Position numbers and translations under genes: made by a program. Below are positions 6,652 to 11,415 of a DNA stretch of 21,876 nucleotides, piece by piece (the stretch's first letter is position 1; each line of letters begins with the position of its first letter). The notes under the pieces are model-generated. The model was not told where the DNA came from. It did no database searches and worked only from the letters and a program-made list of their open reading frames with translations. Source of the DNA: a virus; IMG/VR virus record IMGVR_UViG_3300025671_000624, positions 1 to 21,876 of that record, one strand, 5' to 3'.

Positions 6652-6943
6652 TAGTTGCCTATTTTTTAGGCAGTTGCACAATACTTGTGCATATATGTAA
6701 TGACAGTTGCCTCTGTGGTTAACACTGAATTTACCTAATCTGTGTAGATATACAAGTATATATACGCTATACCCCCGCATGGCTCCTGCCCGGCCACCTA
6801 ACTGCGCGGGTGATGCGCCGCATAATGCGTTGCGTAGCGCATGGTTAGAGCCAGATGTAGTGACCAAGCATCCGTCTACATCAAGATGTAGTAGATATGA
6901 TGTTCTCAGCCAGTTGTAAACAACTGTTATGGTATCAGTTGCC
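6652..6943 (+). repeat. Iteron-like direct repeats (C/T)AGTTGC
   Basis: Five copies in the same orientation: TAGTTGCC 6652-6659, CAGTTGCA 6671-6678, CAGTTGCC 6704-6711, CAGTTGTA 6911-6918 and CAGTTGCC 6936-6943. The first overlaps a TGCCTA/TAGGCA hairpin (6656-6672) and the second a TGCACAA/TTGTGCA dyad (6675-6691). Either a regulator-binding array or an origin-like iteron cluster would fit; spacing is irregular. Confidence 0.4.
6780..6853. other. GC-rich block able to fold into a three-way junction
   Basis: This stretch is much richer in G+C than its flanks. TGGCTC (6780-6785) pairs with GAGCCA (6848-6853), enclosing CCCG (6789-6792) with CGGG (6807-6810) and ATGCGC (6813-6818) with GCGCAT (6837-6842); inside the last arm CGCA pairs with TGCG around TAA. 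It is not a tRNA by any motif I can see. No convincing ORF covers it. It may be a structured RNA or part of an origin. Confidence 0.3.
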
Positions 6944-7069
6944 ATACGAAGTATGATTGTAAATGGCTGACTTCACAGATTTACAACAAGTTGTAATGCT
7001 CATGCTTCTACTACTCAGCTATGCTGTCCTTAGTCCGCTGTCGGACTTGCTGTCAACAGTTTACTGTTG
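6876..7069. repeat. Cluster of 16-bp palindromes in the divergent control region
   Basis: Four palindromes have 7-bp arms and a 2-bp centre: CTACATC-AA-GATGTAG (6876-6891), CAGTTGT-AA-ACAACTG (6911-6926), TTACAAC-AA-GTTGTAA (6981-6996) and CAACAGT-TT-ACTGTTG (7054-7069). A shorter dyad, CATAC-GAA-GTATG, is at 6943-6955, and a reverse-oriented copy of the AGTCCG palindrome is at 7032-7047. The common size suggests dimer-binding operator sites, or hairpins in a leader RNA; nothing shows which. Confidence 0.5.
7032..7047 (-). repeat. AGTCCG palindrome, copy 1 (inverted orientation)
   Basis: AGTCCG-CTGT-CGGACT, the reverse complement of the AGTCCG-ACAG-CGGACT element found four more times to the right. 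It differs from those copies only in the orientation of the 4-nt centre. Confidence 0.75.
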
Positions 7070-7074
7070 CATAT

Positions 7075-7206
7075 ATGTCACACTACACCGCCAAACCTCG
7101 CTACCCGTCACGAGTTTCGCGCACCAATTTCGGAAACGTAGTTTCCTGCAATCACAAGCGAAACGGCAAGCGCAGACGATGGCGCGAGGCAAACTCCAAA
7201 CTTTAA
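7075..7206 (+). CDS. Possible 43-residue basic peptide
   Basis: An ATG-initiated frame of 43 residues (SHYTAKPRYPSRVSRTNFG... ending KRRRWREANSKL). Composition is strongly basic and looks protein-like, and the G+C content is higher than in the surrounding control region. No ribosome binding site is visible (the bases before the ATG are GTTGCATAT), and a competing frame from 6963 overlaps it. It may be a tiny early gene, or the region may be purely regulatory. Low confidence. Confidence 0.3.
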   Translation: MSHYTAKPRYPSRVSRTNFGNVVSCNHKRNGKRRRWREANSKL

Positions 7207-7225
7207 CTATCTTCTTACGGTTTTA

Positions 7226-7268
7226 AGGAATATACCCCTTGAACTTTAGTGAAAGGGGATATATCCCT
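7226..7268 (+). promoter_or_regulatory. Conserved-loop stem-loop, copy 1
   Basis: CCCCTT (7235-7240) pairs with AAGGGG (7253-7258) around the loop GAACTTTAGTGA. After one bulged A (7259), ATATA (7230-7234) pairs with TATAT (7260-7264), and AGG (7226-7228) with CCT (7266-7268) beyond a mismatch. It lies 34 nt upstream of the first rightward gene, in its probable leader. The loop is nearly the same as in the copies at 8492 and 10051, while the stem sequence is different. Confidence 0.75.
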
Positions 7269-7301
7269 ATAAAACCTAAAGATAGATAAAAGGAAAATAT
7301 C

Positions 7302-7934
7302 ATGGCTAAATCAACTTCAAAATCGTTCTCTGTTCAATTAGCTGAAGCTAATAACACTCTCCAAGACAAAGGCTTAGTATTATCCCAATGGGATAAGTCA
7401 ATCACCAAAGGTGATGTCAGTCGCTTCAAGAAACTCTGTGAGTTTGGTGGCTTTTGGTTCTCCCTTGGAGAAATACTTGTAAAGCTACGGACAGAGTCCG
7501 GTGGTAATCGTACTGACTCAGCTTTGCTGAAAGATGCCAATCTTCATACCGTTGCAAAGCAACGCCGTAGTGAAGCCATGAAGTTCTTTGAGAACTTCTC
7601 TGTAATCGTTGAAAACGATTTGCTTGGTAAGAAATCTTCGATTTGTAGCATGAAAGATTTGCTGAAAGCAGTCGATAAGATTGTCAACCCAAAGGTTGAA
7701 GAGATTGTTGAACCAGAGGTTGAAACACCTGTTGAACCTCAAGATGAGGTTAAGCAGATTGAGGACAAGTCCTCTGTACAGTCTGAAAAGACTGCTGAAG
7801 ATTTGGCACTTGAAGTTCTACTGCAAGTAGAAATGAATAATATCAGCATAGCTGATTTTGAGATTGCAATAGCAAATGCTATTGGTATGATTAAACAAGA
7901 CAACGAAGTTGTACCTTTTGAGGCTGTAGGGTAA
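7302..7934 (+). CDS. First rightward (early) gene, unknown function
   Basis: 210 residues. The N-terminal 115 residues are mixed alpha with several aromatic and basic positions (FKKLCEFGGFWFSLGEILVKLR; VAKQRRSEAMKFFENFSVIVEN). Residues about 128-165 form an acidic Glu/Val/Pro-rich linker (VEEIVEPEVETPVEPQDEV), and the end (168-205) looks helical and acidic. No family is recognised. The start at 7302 is preceded by AAAGGAAAA at a suitable distance. Being first in the rightward block and behind a structured leader, it could be an early host-takeover or regulatory protein; that is inference from position only. The stop codon lies in the loop of a hairpin (7924-7943). Confidence 0.8.
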   Translation: MAKSTSKSFSVQLAEANNTLQDKGLVLSQWDKSITKGDVSRFKKLCEFGGFWFSLGEILVKLRTESGGNRTDSALLKDANLHTVAKQRRSEAMKFFENFSVIVENDLLGKKSSICSMKDLLKAVDKIVNPKVEEIVEPEVETPVEPQDEVKQIEDKSSVQSEKTAEDLALEVLLQVEMNNISIADFEIAIANAIGMIKQDNEVVPFEAVG

Positions 7935-7956
7935 TCCCTACAGTCTACCTTTTCTT
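7924..7956 (+). terminator. Probable intrinsic terminator overlapping the stop codon
   Basis: CTGTAGGG (7924-7931) pairs with CCCTACAG (7936-7943), an 8-bp perfect stem with a TAAT loop that contains the stop codon of the gene at 7302-7934. A pyrimidine-rich, T-rich tail (TCTACCTTTTCTT) follows, but the T run begins 7 nt after the stem, so termination may be weak or partial. Confidence 0.5.
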
Positions 7957-7972
7957 AGTCCGACAGCGGACT
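7957..7972 (+). repeat. AGTCCG palindrome, copy 2
   Basis: AGTCCG-ACAG-CGGACT, identical to the copies at 8546, 10109 and 10776. It lies between the 7934 stop and the next gene, directly after the terminator-like hairpin. Confidence 0.8.
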
Positions 7973-7976
7973 TAGC

Positions 7977-7993
7977 TTAATACGGAGTATTAA
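7977..7993 (+). promoter_or_regulatory. Ribosome binding site displayed in a hairpin loop
   Basis: TTAATAC (7977-7983) pairs with GTATTAA (7987-7993) around GGA; the Shine-Dalgarno GGAG spans the loop and the first base of the 3' arm, 9 nt before the ATG at 7997. The structure may present or mask the site and so tune translation of the small membrane protein. Confidence 0.45.
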
Positions 7994-7996
7994 ATT

Positions 7997-8233
7997 ATGA
8001 TTAGAGAATATTTCCATAGCATTTGTTGCCTGTTCTGGTGGTGTATAGCGTTCATGGCGTTTGCATCATCACCCATTATCCTTGTGCTACATGATGCCAT
8101 GTCTGCAGGAATAATGCTTTGCATTAGCTTTATGACTTGGGCAATGGGTTTGTGTTTTTATGAGAGTGCTTTGCGGATTAGACAGTTCCGCATCGAAGAT
8201 GAAATTATTGAGAGGTATAGAAACAATGGCTAA
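7997..8233 (+). CDS. Small two-helix membrane protein
   Basis: 78 residues. Two hydrophobic segments at about 8-31 (SICCLFWWCIAFMAFASSPIILVL) and 36-56 (SAGIMLCISFMTWAMGLCFYE) are followed by a charged C-terminal tail (IRQFRIEDEIIERYRNN). The predicted topology is a helical hairpin in the inner membrane with a cytoplasmic tail. No family is recognised; early phage genes of this kind often modify the host envelope or block superinfection, which is only a possibility here. The ribosome site sits in a hairpin loop (7977-7993). The 3' end overlaps the next gene by 8 nt. Confidence 0.7.
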   Translation: MIREYFHSICCLFWWCIAFMAFASSPIILVLHDAMSAGIMLCISFMTWAMGLCFYESALRIRQFRIEDEIIERYRNNG

Positions 8234-8483
8234 ACGTGGTGCAATCGTAGATATGGGTAAGCACAAGCCGTTAGGCTCAAGCTGGCGTAGCATGGATACT
8301 CAAGCCTATAGCCGTAGCTATGAGCCTGAGACACGGCCTGATTTCCATGTTTATGTGACGGGTCAAGCTGATGCTTGGCAAGCTGAGTATGATGCCAAGA
8401 TTGCGGCAGATGCAAAGCGGCAAGCACAAATGCAAGCATTGTTTGACTTGAAGCAAAGGATGATTGACAAGAATTTGGTATAG
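8226..8483 (+). CDS. Small soluble protein, unknown function
   Basis: 85 residues from the ATG at 8226, which lies inside the end of the previous gene (ATGGCTAA); GAGAGG about 10 nt upstream serves as ribosome site. The N-terminus (AKRGAIVDMGKHKPLGSSWRS) is basic and probably unstructured; the C-terminal half (DAWQAEYDAKIAADAKRQAQMQALFDLKQRM) should form one long amphipathic helix. No family is recognised. The -35 box of the next promoter (8464-8469) lies inside its last codons. Confidence 0.65.
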   Translation: MAKRGAIVDMGKHKPLGSSWRSMDTQAYSRSYEPETRPDFHVYVTGQADAWQAEYDAKIAADAKRQAQMQALFDLKQRMIDKNLV

Positions 8484-8491
8484 TGTATAAC
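8464..8491 (+). promoter_or_regulatory. Sigma70-type promoter upstream of stem-loop copy 2
   Basis: TTGACA (8464-8469), a 16-nt spacer and TATAAC (8486-8491). The -10 box directly abuts the 5' arm of the stem-loop at 8492, so transcripts starting about 7 nt downstream would begin within that stem. Confidence 0.65.
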
Positions 8492-8528
8492 GTAATACAT
8501 ACTGATACTTTAGTGAAGTATGTATTAC
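8492..8528 (+). promoter_or_regulatory. Conserved-loop stem-loop, copy 2
   Basis: GTAATACATACT (8492-8503) pairs perfectly over 12 bp with AGTATGTATTAC (8517-8528) around the 13-nt loop GATACTTTAGTGA. An alternative inner dyad, ATACTT-TAGTG-AAGTAT, is also possible. It lies in the leader of the 8580 gene block. Confidence 0.85.
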
Positions 8529-8544
8529 TTATATAACACTTAAC

Positions 8545-8562
8545 TAGTCCGACAGCGGACTA
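8545..8562 (+). repeat. AGTCCG palindrome, copy 3
   Basis: TAGTCCG-ACAG-CGGACTA, a 7-bp perfect stem in this copy. It lies 17 nt after the stem-loop (core to stem) and 18 nt before the ATG at 8580; the ribosome site GGAG is between them. Confidence 0.8.
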
Positions 8563-8579
8563 ACAACTTGGAGTTTTAG

Positions 8580-8849
8580 ATGACTTACAAAGATGAATTA
8601 CTACAGACCTTGTGGGATTTGTTCAAGGATGTACATGGTGTAAGGCCACGTGGCATGAACTATGACCTGTGTTCTATCACAGACCTACAGTCTGAGGTTG
8701 CTACGCTTCAACGTATGCTTGATGAGGAACTACGTCATCAGCGCAAGCTAGAAGATGATGCAATTAATTCTTGCATGGACAGTGGCTGTCCTGATATAGC
8801 TACAGCTATGCGTTGGCTTGAAGATGCTTATGAAATGGAGTGGGTGTAA
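8580..8849 (+). CDS. Small helical protein, unknown function
   Basis: 89 residues, acidic. Residues 33-60 (ITDLQSEVATLQRMLDEELRHQRKLEDD) form a likely coiled coil, and the C-terminus (IATAMRWLEDAYEMEW) is another helix. Cys residues at 31, 65 and 70 have no clear metal motif. GGAG 8 nt before the ATG supports the start. It is the first gene behind the stem-loop/palindrome module, and its last codons (MEWV-stop) lie in a 19-nt sequence repeated before the gene at 9099. Confidence 0.65.
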   Translation: MTYKDELLQTLWDLFKDVHGVRPRGMNYDLCSITDLQSEVATLQRMLDEELRHQRKLEDDAINSCMDSGCPDIATAMRWLEDAYEMEWV

Positions 8850-8852
8850 TGA
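8834..8852 (+). repeat. Gene-junction direct repeat, copy 1
   Basis: AATGGAGTGGGTGTAATGA, 19 nt, identical to 9084-9102. It contains a GGAG ribosome site, the end of the 8580 gene (MEWV-stop) and the ATG at 8849. Confidence 0.85.
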
Positions 8853-9085
8853 CTGCTAGATGTTTTGATACTTACTATGCCGCTGTGCATTTTGTTGGAT
8901 TCCGTACAGATGCGCAGTACAGCGCGGCGGTGAGAGTGTTTGGTAAACCTGACTTTATCCACTCTTACCATGACTATAGGTCATATGGCGATATTGACTT
9001 TGACAATGACCTTATTGTATATAGTGACAAGGGTAATACTTACCCTGACCCACTATATAGTGACCAAGATTCTACCAGATTTTAA
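8849..9085 (+). CDS. Small aromatic-rich protein, unknown function
   Basis: 78 residues from the ATG at 8849, which overlaps the upstream TAA by one base; GGAG lies 8 nt upstream. The protein is rich in Tyr, Asp and Phe (VHFVGFRTDAQYSAAVRVFGKPDFIHSYHD), suggesting a small alpha/beta fold with an RxFGxPDF-type segment. The C-terminus is acidic and polar. No family is recognised. It is followed by the second copy of the 19-nt junction repeat. Confidence 0.6.
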   Translation: MTARCFDTYYAAVHFVGFRTDAQYSAAVRVFGKPDFIHSYHDYRSYGDIDFDNDLIVYSDKGNTYPDPLYSDQDSTRF

Positions 9086-9102
9086 TGGAGTGGGTGTAAT
9101 GA
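9084..9102 (+). repeat. Gene-junction direct repeat, copy 2, with MEWV mini-ORF
   Basis: Identical 19 nt to 8834-8852. Here ATG-GAG-TGG-GTG-TAA (9085-9099) is a four-codon mini-ORF wedged between the stop of the 8849 gene and the ATG at 9099, each junction being TAATG. Confidence 0.8.
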
Positions 9103-9371
9103 AACAGTTTATTGTAATGGAATGGACTATGACGTGGGATTGGCAACCTATGCCAGTGGTATGTAATGATGTGTTTGAGGCACAGGAAATTGCATCTGAA
9201 TCTGCCGAAGAAAAATGTGCCGAAGCTATGGGCTGGAAATGGGAATCCAATGCAATCATAAATTGGCGTTGGCCTCATGGCACTTGTGCTGTAGTACATG
9301 CTGAGACAGGCGAAGTCTGGGCGGCATGGAAAGTAATTGAAATTGATGTTCCAAACATGGAGAATGTGTAA
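9099..9371 (+). CDS. Small Trp-rich protein, unknown function
   Basis: 90 residues from the ATG at 9099; the same frame is open further upstream, but the 9084-9102 repeat provides GGAG 8 nt before this ATG. The sequence has a beta-type N-terminus (KQFIVMEWTMTWDW), a helix (DVFEAQEIASESAEEKCAEAMGW) and a C-terminal beta stretch (GTCAVVHAETGEVWAAWKVIEIDV), with nine tryptophans. The layout looks like a compact alpha/beta domain. No family is named. The stop shares one base with the start of the next gene. Confidence 0.65.
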   Translation: MKQFIVMEWTMTWDWQPMPVVCNDVFEAQEIASESAEEKCAEAMGWKWESNAIINWRWPHGTCAVVHAETGEVWAAWKVIEIDVPNMENV

Positions 9372-10021
9372 TGAAAACCGAATTTAATATGGCACTTGCT
9401 GTCAAGAATATCATTGCTATGCGGCGCAAGGCAAAGCCAGCAGATGTAGCACATGGCATTGCATGGTACGCCGAAGCGTATGAAGAATGCCGCATCATGG
9501 CTGACAAGTACAACTTGCCAGAATACATTGTTGTTGGTGTCGTGGCGGCACTGTCACCAAACAATCGCTGGGCTATCAATGTCACCAATGCTGACAACTT
9601 GATTGCGGCATGGCGTAATGGCGGCAAGCCCGAAGATGTATCAGTATGTACATACAATGCCATGAAGCTGAAAGCATGGTCTATCCTTGAGCAGATGCCA
9701 ATGCGGTATTCCGAACATGACACCGTTATTGTTGATGAAGTCAAAACCATTCTCAATGGCAAGAAGATTGTATGTTTCTACGAAAACATCATGGGTGATG
9801 ATACCTGTACCATTGATGGTCATGCACGTAACATTGCTTACAATGAACGTGTCAATCTGACTGACAACAAAACCAATATCGGTGTTGTCGAGTATCGCAA
9901 TCTTCAAGATGCGTACCGCATTGCGGCATCACGTTGTCGTGTCAACGGCAAGCGATTGAAAGCGTATGAGTTGCAAGCTATCACTTGGGTGACTTGGAGA
10001 AAGTTACACGGTATCGCTTGA
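9371..10021 (+). CDS. Conserved phage protein (DUF7178-like), possible HhH glycosylase-like fold
   Basis: 216 residues. Conserved-looking blocks are VGVVAALSPNNRWAINVTNA (55-74), YNAMKLKAWSIL (95-106), NGKKIVCFYENIMG (128-141), CTIDGHARNIAY (145-156) and KAYELQAITWVTWRKLHG (197-214). I recognise this as a family widespread in phages of diverse hosts without assigned function (possibly DUF7178, from memory). The helical layout with an SPNNRW segment near the middle and a central TIDGHA motif recalls helix-hairpin-helix DNA glycosylases, but the catalytic Lys/Asp pair cannot be assigned by eye. Its Gly/Asp/His-containing TIDGHA motif suggests an enzyme. It starts at ATG overlapping the previous TAA. 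The -35 box of the next promoter overlaps its stop codon. Confidence 0.75.
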   Translation: MKTEFNMALAVKNIIAMRRKAKPADVAHGIAWYAEAYEECRIMADKYNLPEYIVVGVVAALSPNNRWAINVTNADNLIAAWRNGGKPEDVSVCTYNAMKLKAWSILEQMPMRYSEHDTVIVDEVKTILNGKKIVCFYENIMGDDTCTIDGHARNIAYNERVNLTDNKTNIGVVEYRNLQDAYRIAASRCRVNGKRLKAYELQAITWVTWRKLHGIA

Positions 10022-10046
10022 CAAGCTGAAAAACCTTATGTATATC
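10018..10046 (+). promoter_or_regulatory. Sigma70-type promoter upstream of stem-loop copy 3
   Basis: TTGACA (10018-10023), 17-nt spacer, TATATC (10041-10046). It is a perfect -35 with a weaker -10. It ends 4 nt before the stem-loop at 10051, the same arrangement as at 8464-8528. Confidence 0.55.
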
Positions 10047-10050
10047 TTAT

Positions 10051-10092
10051 GTAACATATATACTGATACTTTAGTGAAGTATATATTGTTAC
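10051..10092 (+). promoter_or_regulatory. Conserved-loop stem-loop, copy 3
   Basis: ATATATACT (10056-10064) pairs with AGTATATAT (10078-10086) around the loop GATACTTTAGTGA (10065-10077). After one bulged T, GTAACA pairs with TGTTAC, so the stem is 15 bp with one bulge. The loop is identical to copy 2, and the stem differs by compensated changes. Confidence 0.85.
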
Positions 10093-10107
10093 TTAGATAT
10101 ACTAGAC

Positions 10108-10125
10108 TAGTCCGACAGCGGACTA
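10108..10125 (+). repeat. AGTCCG palindrome, copy 4
   Basis: TAGTCCG-ACAG-CGGACTA with a 7-bp stem, 16 nt after the stem-loop and 14 nt before the ATG at 10140, with the ribosome site GGAGA in between. This is the same module order as at 8464-8562. Confidence 0.8.
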
Positions 10126-10139
10126 ATGGAGAATTGACA

Positions 10140-10295
10140 ATGCGTATTAAGACAATCAATCCTGTAGCAAAGGCACTCCTACAGAATAATCGCAGACGTT
10201 CACAAGTAGTGCCTGACAAAACCAAATACAATCGAAAGAAAGATAAGCACAATGCAAATCAAGCTAGACAACATGAAGAACCAAAAGACAACTAA
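10140..10295 (+). CDS. 51-residue basic protein
   Basis: Begins at the ATG at 10140 with GGAGA 7 nt upstream (the frame is open further upstream through the stem-loop, which is not taken as coding). The product (RIKTINPVAKALLQNNRRRSQVVPDKTKYNRKKDK...) is strongly basic and probably disordered or DNA/RNA-binding. The start RIKTINPVAK-LLQN-RRRSQVVP is one I recall from small proteins of marine alphaproteobacterial phages. Function is unknown. It overlaps the next small gene. Confidence 0.7.
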   Translation: MRIKTINPVAKALLQNNRRRSQVVPDKTKYNRKKDKHNANQARQHEEPKDN

Positions 10296-10404
10296 GCCAG
10301 AAGGCAAGCGTGACCATTGGCGTAGTTACAACAAGCGCAAGCAGAATGTAAGACGTACTGCAAGGCGTAACACTCAGATAGCACAGGAGCAAAGCTATGG
10401 GTAA
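10252..10404 (+). CDS. 50-residue basic protein
   Basis: An ATG at 10252 (50 residues) or an in-frame ATG at 10273 (43 residues) starts a short basic product with the core KPEGKRDHWRSYNKRKQNVR and ending AQEQSYG. The purine-rich stretch before 10252 slightly favours the longer form, at the price of a 44-nt overlap with the previous gene. The similarity in size and charge to its left neighbour suggests a pair of small nucleic-acid-binding proteins. The end overlaps the next gene by 8 nt (ATGGGTAA). Confidence 0.55.
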   Translation: MQIKLDNMKNQKTTKPEGKRDHWRSYNKRKQNVRRTARRNTQIAQEQSYG

Positions 10405-10801
10405 CCAAGTAAGAATATATTGGAATCTTCATAAGAAATGTTGGTCTGTACAAGACCGCAAGACAGGCAGAGTAATCAGACATGAGACTACTTGCGTCCT
10501 ATCTGCTGGCAAGTTTGTTGTTCGCAAAGCTGGGCAAGAAAAGGTGAGACGTGAAGGCAAGAAGAATGTTCACGCCTTTGCTGTAGGCACAGTATCAACC
10601 TTGGATGCTAGGGCTTTCATGCAAGATACTTGCAGACCTGTCACATACAATCCCTATGTCAATGACACCTTTGTGTTCAGAGATACAGGTGAATCTGTTA
10701 CCGACATTGACACCATCGTTGTCGGTAAATCCGAAGGTAGGCCATGTGTATGGGCTTACCAAAGCAACAACCCTAAGTCCGACAGCGGACTAACCAACTA
10801 A
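10397..10801 (+). CDS. Conserved phage protein, unknown function
   Basis: 134 residues, basic. The N-terminal 65 residues (VRIYWNLHKKCWSVQDRKTGRVIRH, then FVVRKAGQEKVRREGKKNVHAF) look like a beta-rich domain with conserved Trp and Arg positions; I recall this pattern from marine and enterobacterial phages as an uncharacterised family. The C-terminal part is Asp/Thr/Val-rich. AGGAG 8 nt before the ATG at 10397 is a good ribosome site. The last codons (KSDSGL) are encoded by a copy of the AGTCCG palindrome (10776-10791), so an intergenic element appears to have been absorbed into the reading frame. Confidence 0.75.
   Translation: MGNQVRIYWNLHKKCWSVQDRKTGRVIRHETTCVLSAGKFVVRKAGQEKVRREGKKNVHAFAVGTVSTLDARAFMQDTCRPVTYNPYVNDTFVFRDTGESVTDIDTIVVGKSEGRPCVWAYQSNNPKSDSGLTN
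10776..10791 (+). repeat. AGTCCG palindrome, copy 5 (inside a gene end)
   Basis: AGTCCG-ACAG-CGGACT, identical to the other forward copies, but inside the last 26 nt of the 10397-10801 gene. It is followed by a strong ribosome site (AAAGGAG, 10809-10815) and the next ATG. Confidence 0.8.
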
Positions 10802-10823
10802 CCAACACAAAGGAGATATTATT

Positions 10824-11231
10824 ATGACAACACTTAACATTGAGAACACCATCAAGTCTGGCACATATCACAAGCGTTCAACAGGTATGACAGGACAAGT
10901 ACTTGCAACACCTCAGATTGAGGCCAAGCTGGGTAAAGTAGAAAGACTGTATGAGCAGTATCATGGCGTGTCTCTAGGCCGTTACAACCTGTATCGTGCT
11001 ATCCTGCCGCTTGCTCGTGAGACTAAGGCTGACAGTGGTGGCTTCATTCATGGTGATGCTGGTGCTATTGTACTCAAGGCACTTGATGTAATGCACAAGG
11101 CACTTGGCAAGGCTGTACGCCGCAAGAACCGCAAGCCTATCTCTGTTGAGATTGGTACACTTCAAATCGACAACCTGCGTGACCTTGCTCGTGGCAAGCG
11201 TGGACGTAAGGCAATCAGGAAGGTAGCATAA
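10824..11231 (+). CDS. Small basic protein, unknown function
   Basis: 135 residues. A strong AAAGGAG ribosome site lies 8 nt before the ATG at 10824. The sequence contains a helical core (ATPQIEAKLGKVERLYEQYH, AGAIVLKALDVMHKALGKAVRRKN) and a basic end (LARGKRGRKAIRKVA). A DNA- or RNA-binding role is possible from charge, but no motif is recognised. It opens a run of about ten very small genes that reaches to 13137. Confidence 0.7.
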   Translation: MTTLNIENTIKSGTYHKRSTGMTGQVLATPQIEAKLGKVERLYEQYHGVSLGRYNLYRAILPLARETKADSGGFIHGDAGAIVLKALDVMHKALGKAVRRKNRKPISVEIGTLQIDNLRDLARGKRGRKAIRKVA

Positions 11232-11232
11232 T

Positions 11233-11415
11233 ATGTATTGGGAAATCGGTATCAAGATGGATGGCGTCAGTGGTGTGTACAATGTACACCCACAGCCATT
11301 GGCTGAGTCAGTATGGAATCATGCTGTTGAACATGCAATGGACATGGCGCAAGCCTTGTACCCTAATGCACACATTGAACTAGAGTTTGTTAAGGAGTTT
11401 GAAACAGATGGATAA
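11233..11415 (+). CDS. Small acidic protein, unknown function
   Basis: 60 residues starting at the ATG at 11233, one base after the previous stop. The N-terminus (YWEIGIKMDGVSGVYNVHPQ) is beta-like and the middle (AESVWNHAVEHAMDMAQALYP) helical, a beta-alpha-beta arrangement like the first half of the next protein. No family is recognised. The end overlaps the next gene by 8 nt. Confidence 0.6.
   Translation: MYWEIGIKMDGVSGVYNVHPQPLAESVWNHAVEHAMDMAQALYPNAHIELEFVKEFETDG

Noticed and set aside
6656-6672. TGCCTA-TTTTT-TAGGCA hairpin as intrinsic terminator
   Set aside because: The T run is in the loop, not after the stem, on either strand.
6780-6853. tRNA gene or tRNA-derived attachment site
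   Set aside because: No acceptor stem with CCA-proximal pairing, T-loop or anticodon loop could be fitted.
6649-6945. Minus-strand frame of 98 codons over the control region
   Set aside because: No ribosome site, low-quality protein sequence, and it covers the iterons and the GC-rich block; taken as chance.
6963-7226. Plus-strand frame of 87 codons with a Leu-rich, membrane-like N-terminus
   Set aside because: No ribosome binding site, runs through several palindromes, and overlaps a more protein-like 43-codon frame. The hydrophobic stretch can arise by chance; kept only as a possibility.
8940-9371. Longer version (143 codons) of the 9099 gene
   Set aside because: The extra 53 residues overlap the 8849 gene and have a repetitive Leu/Thr composition; the strong GGAG and junction repeat point to 9099 as the start.
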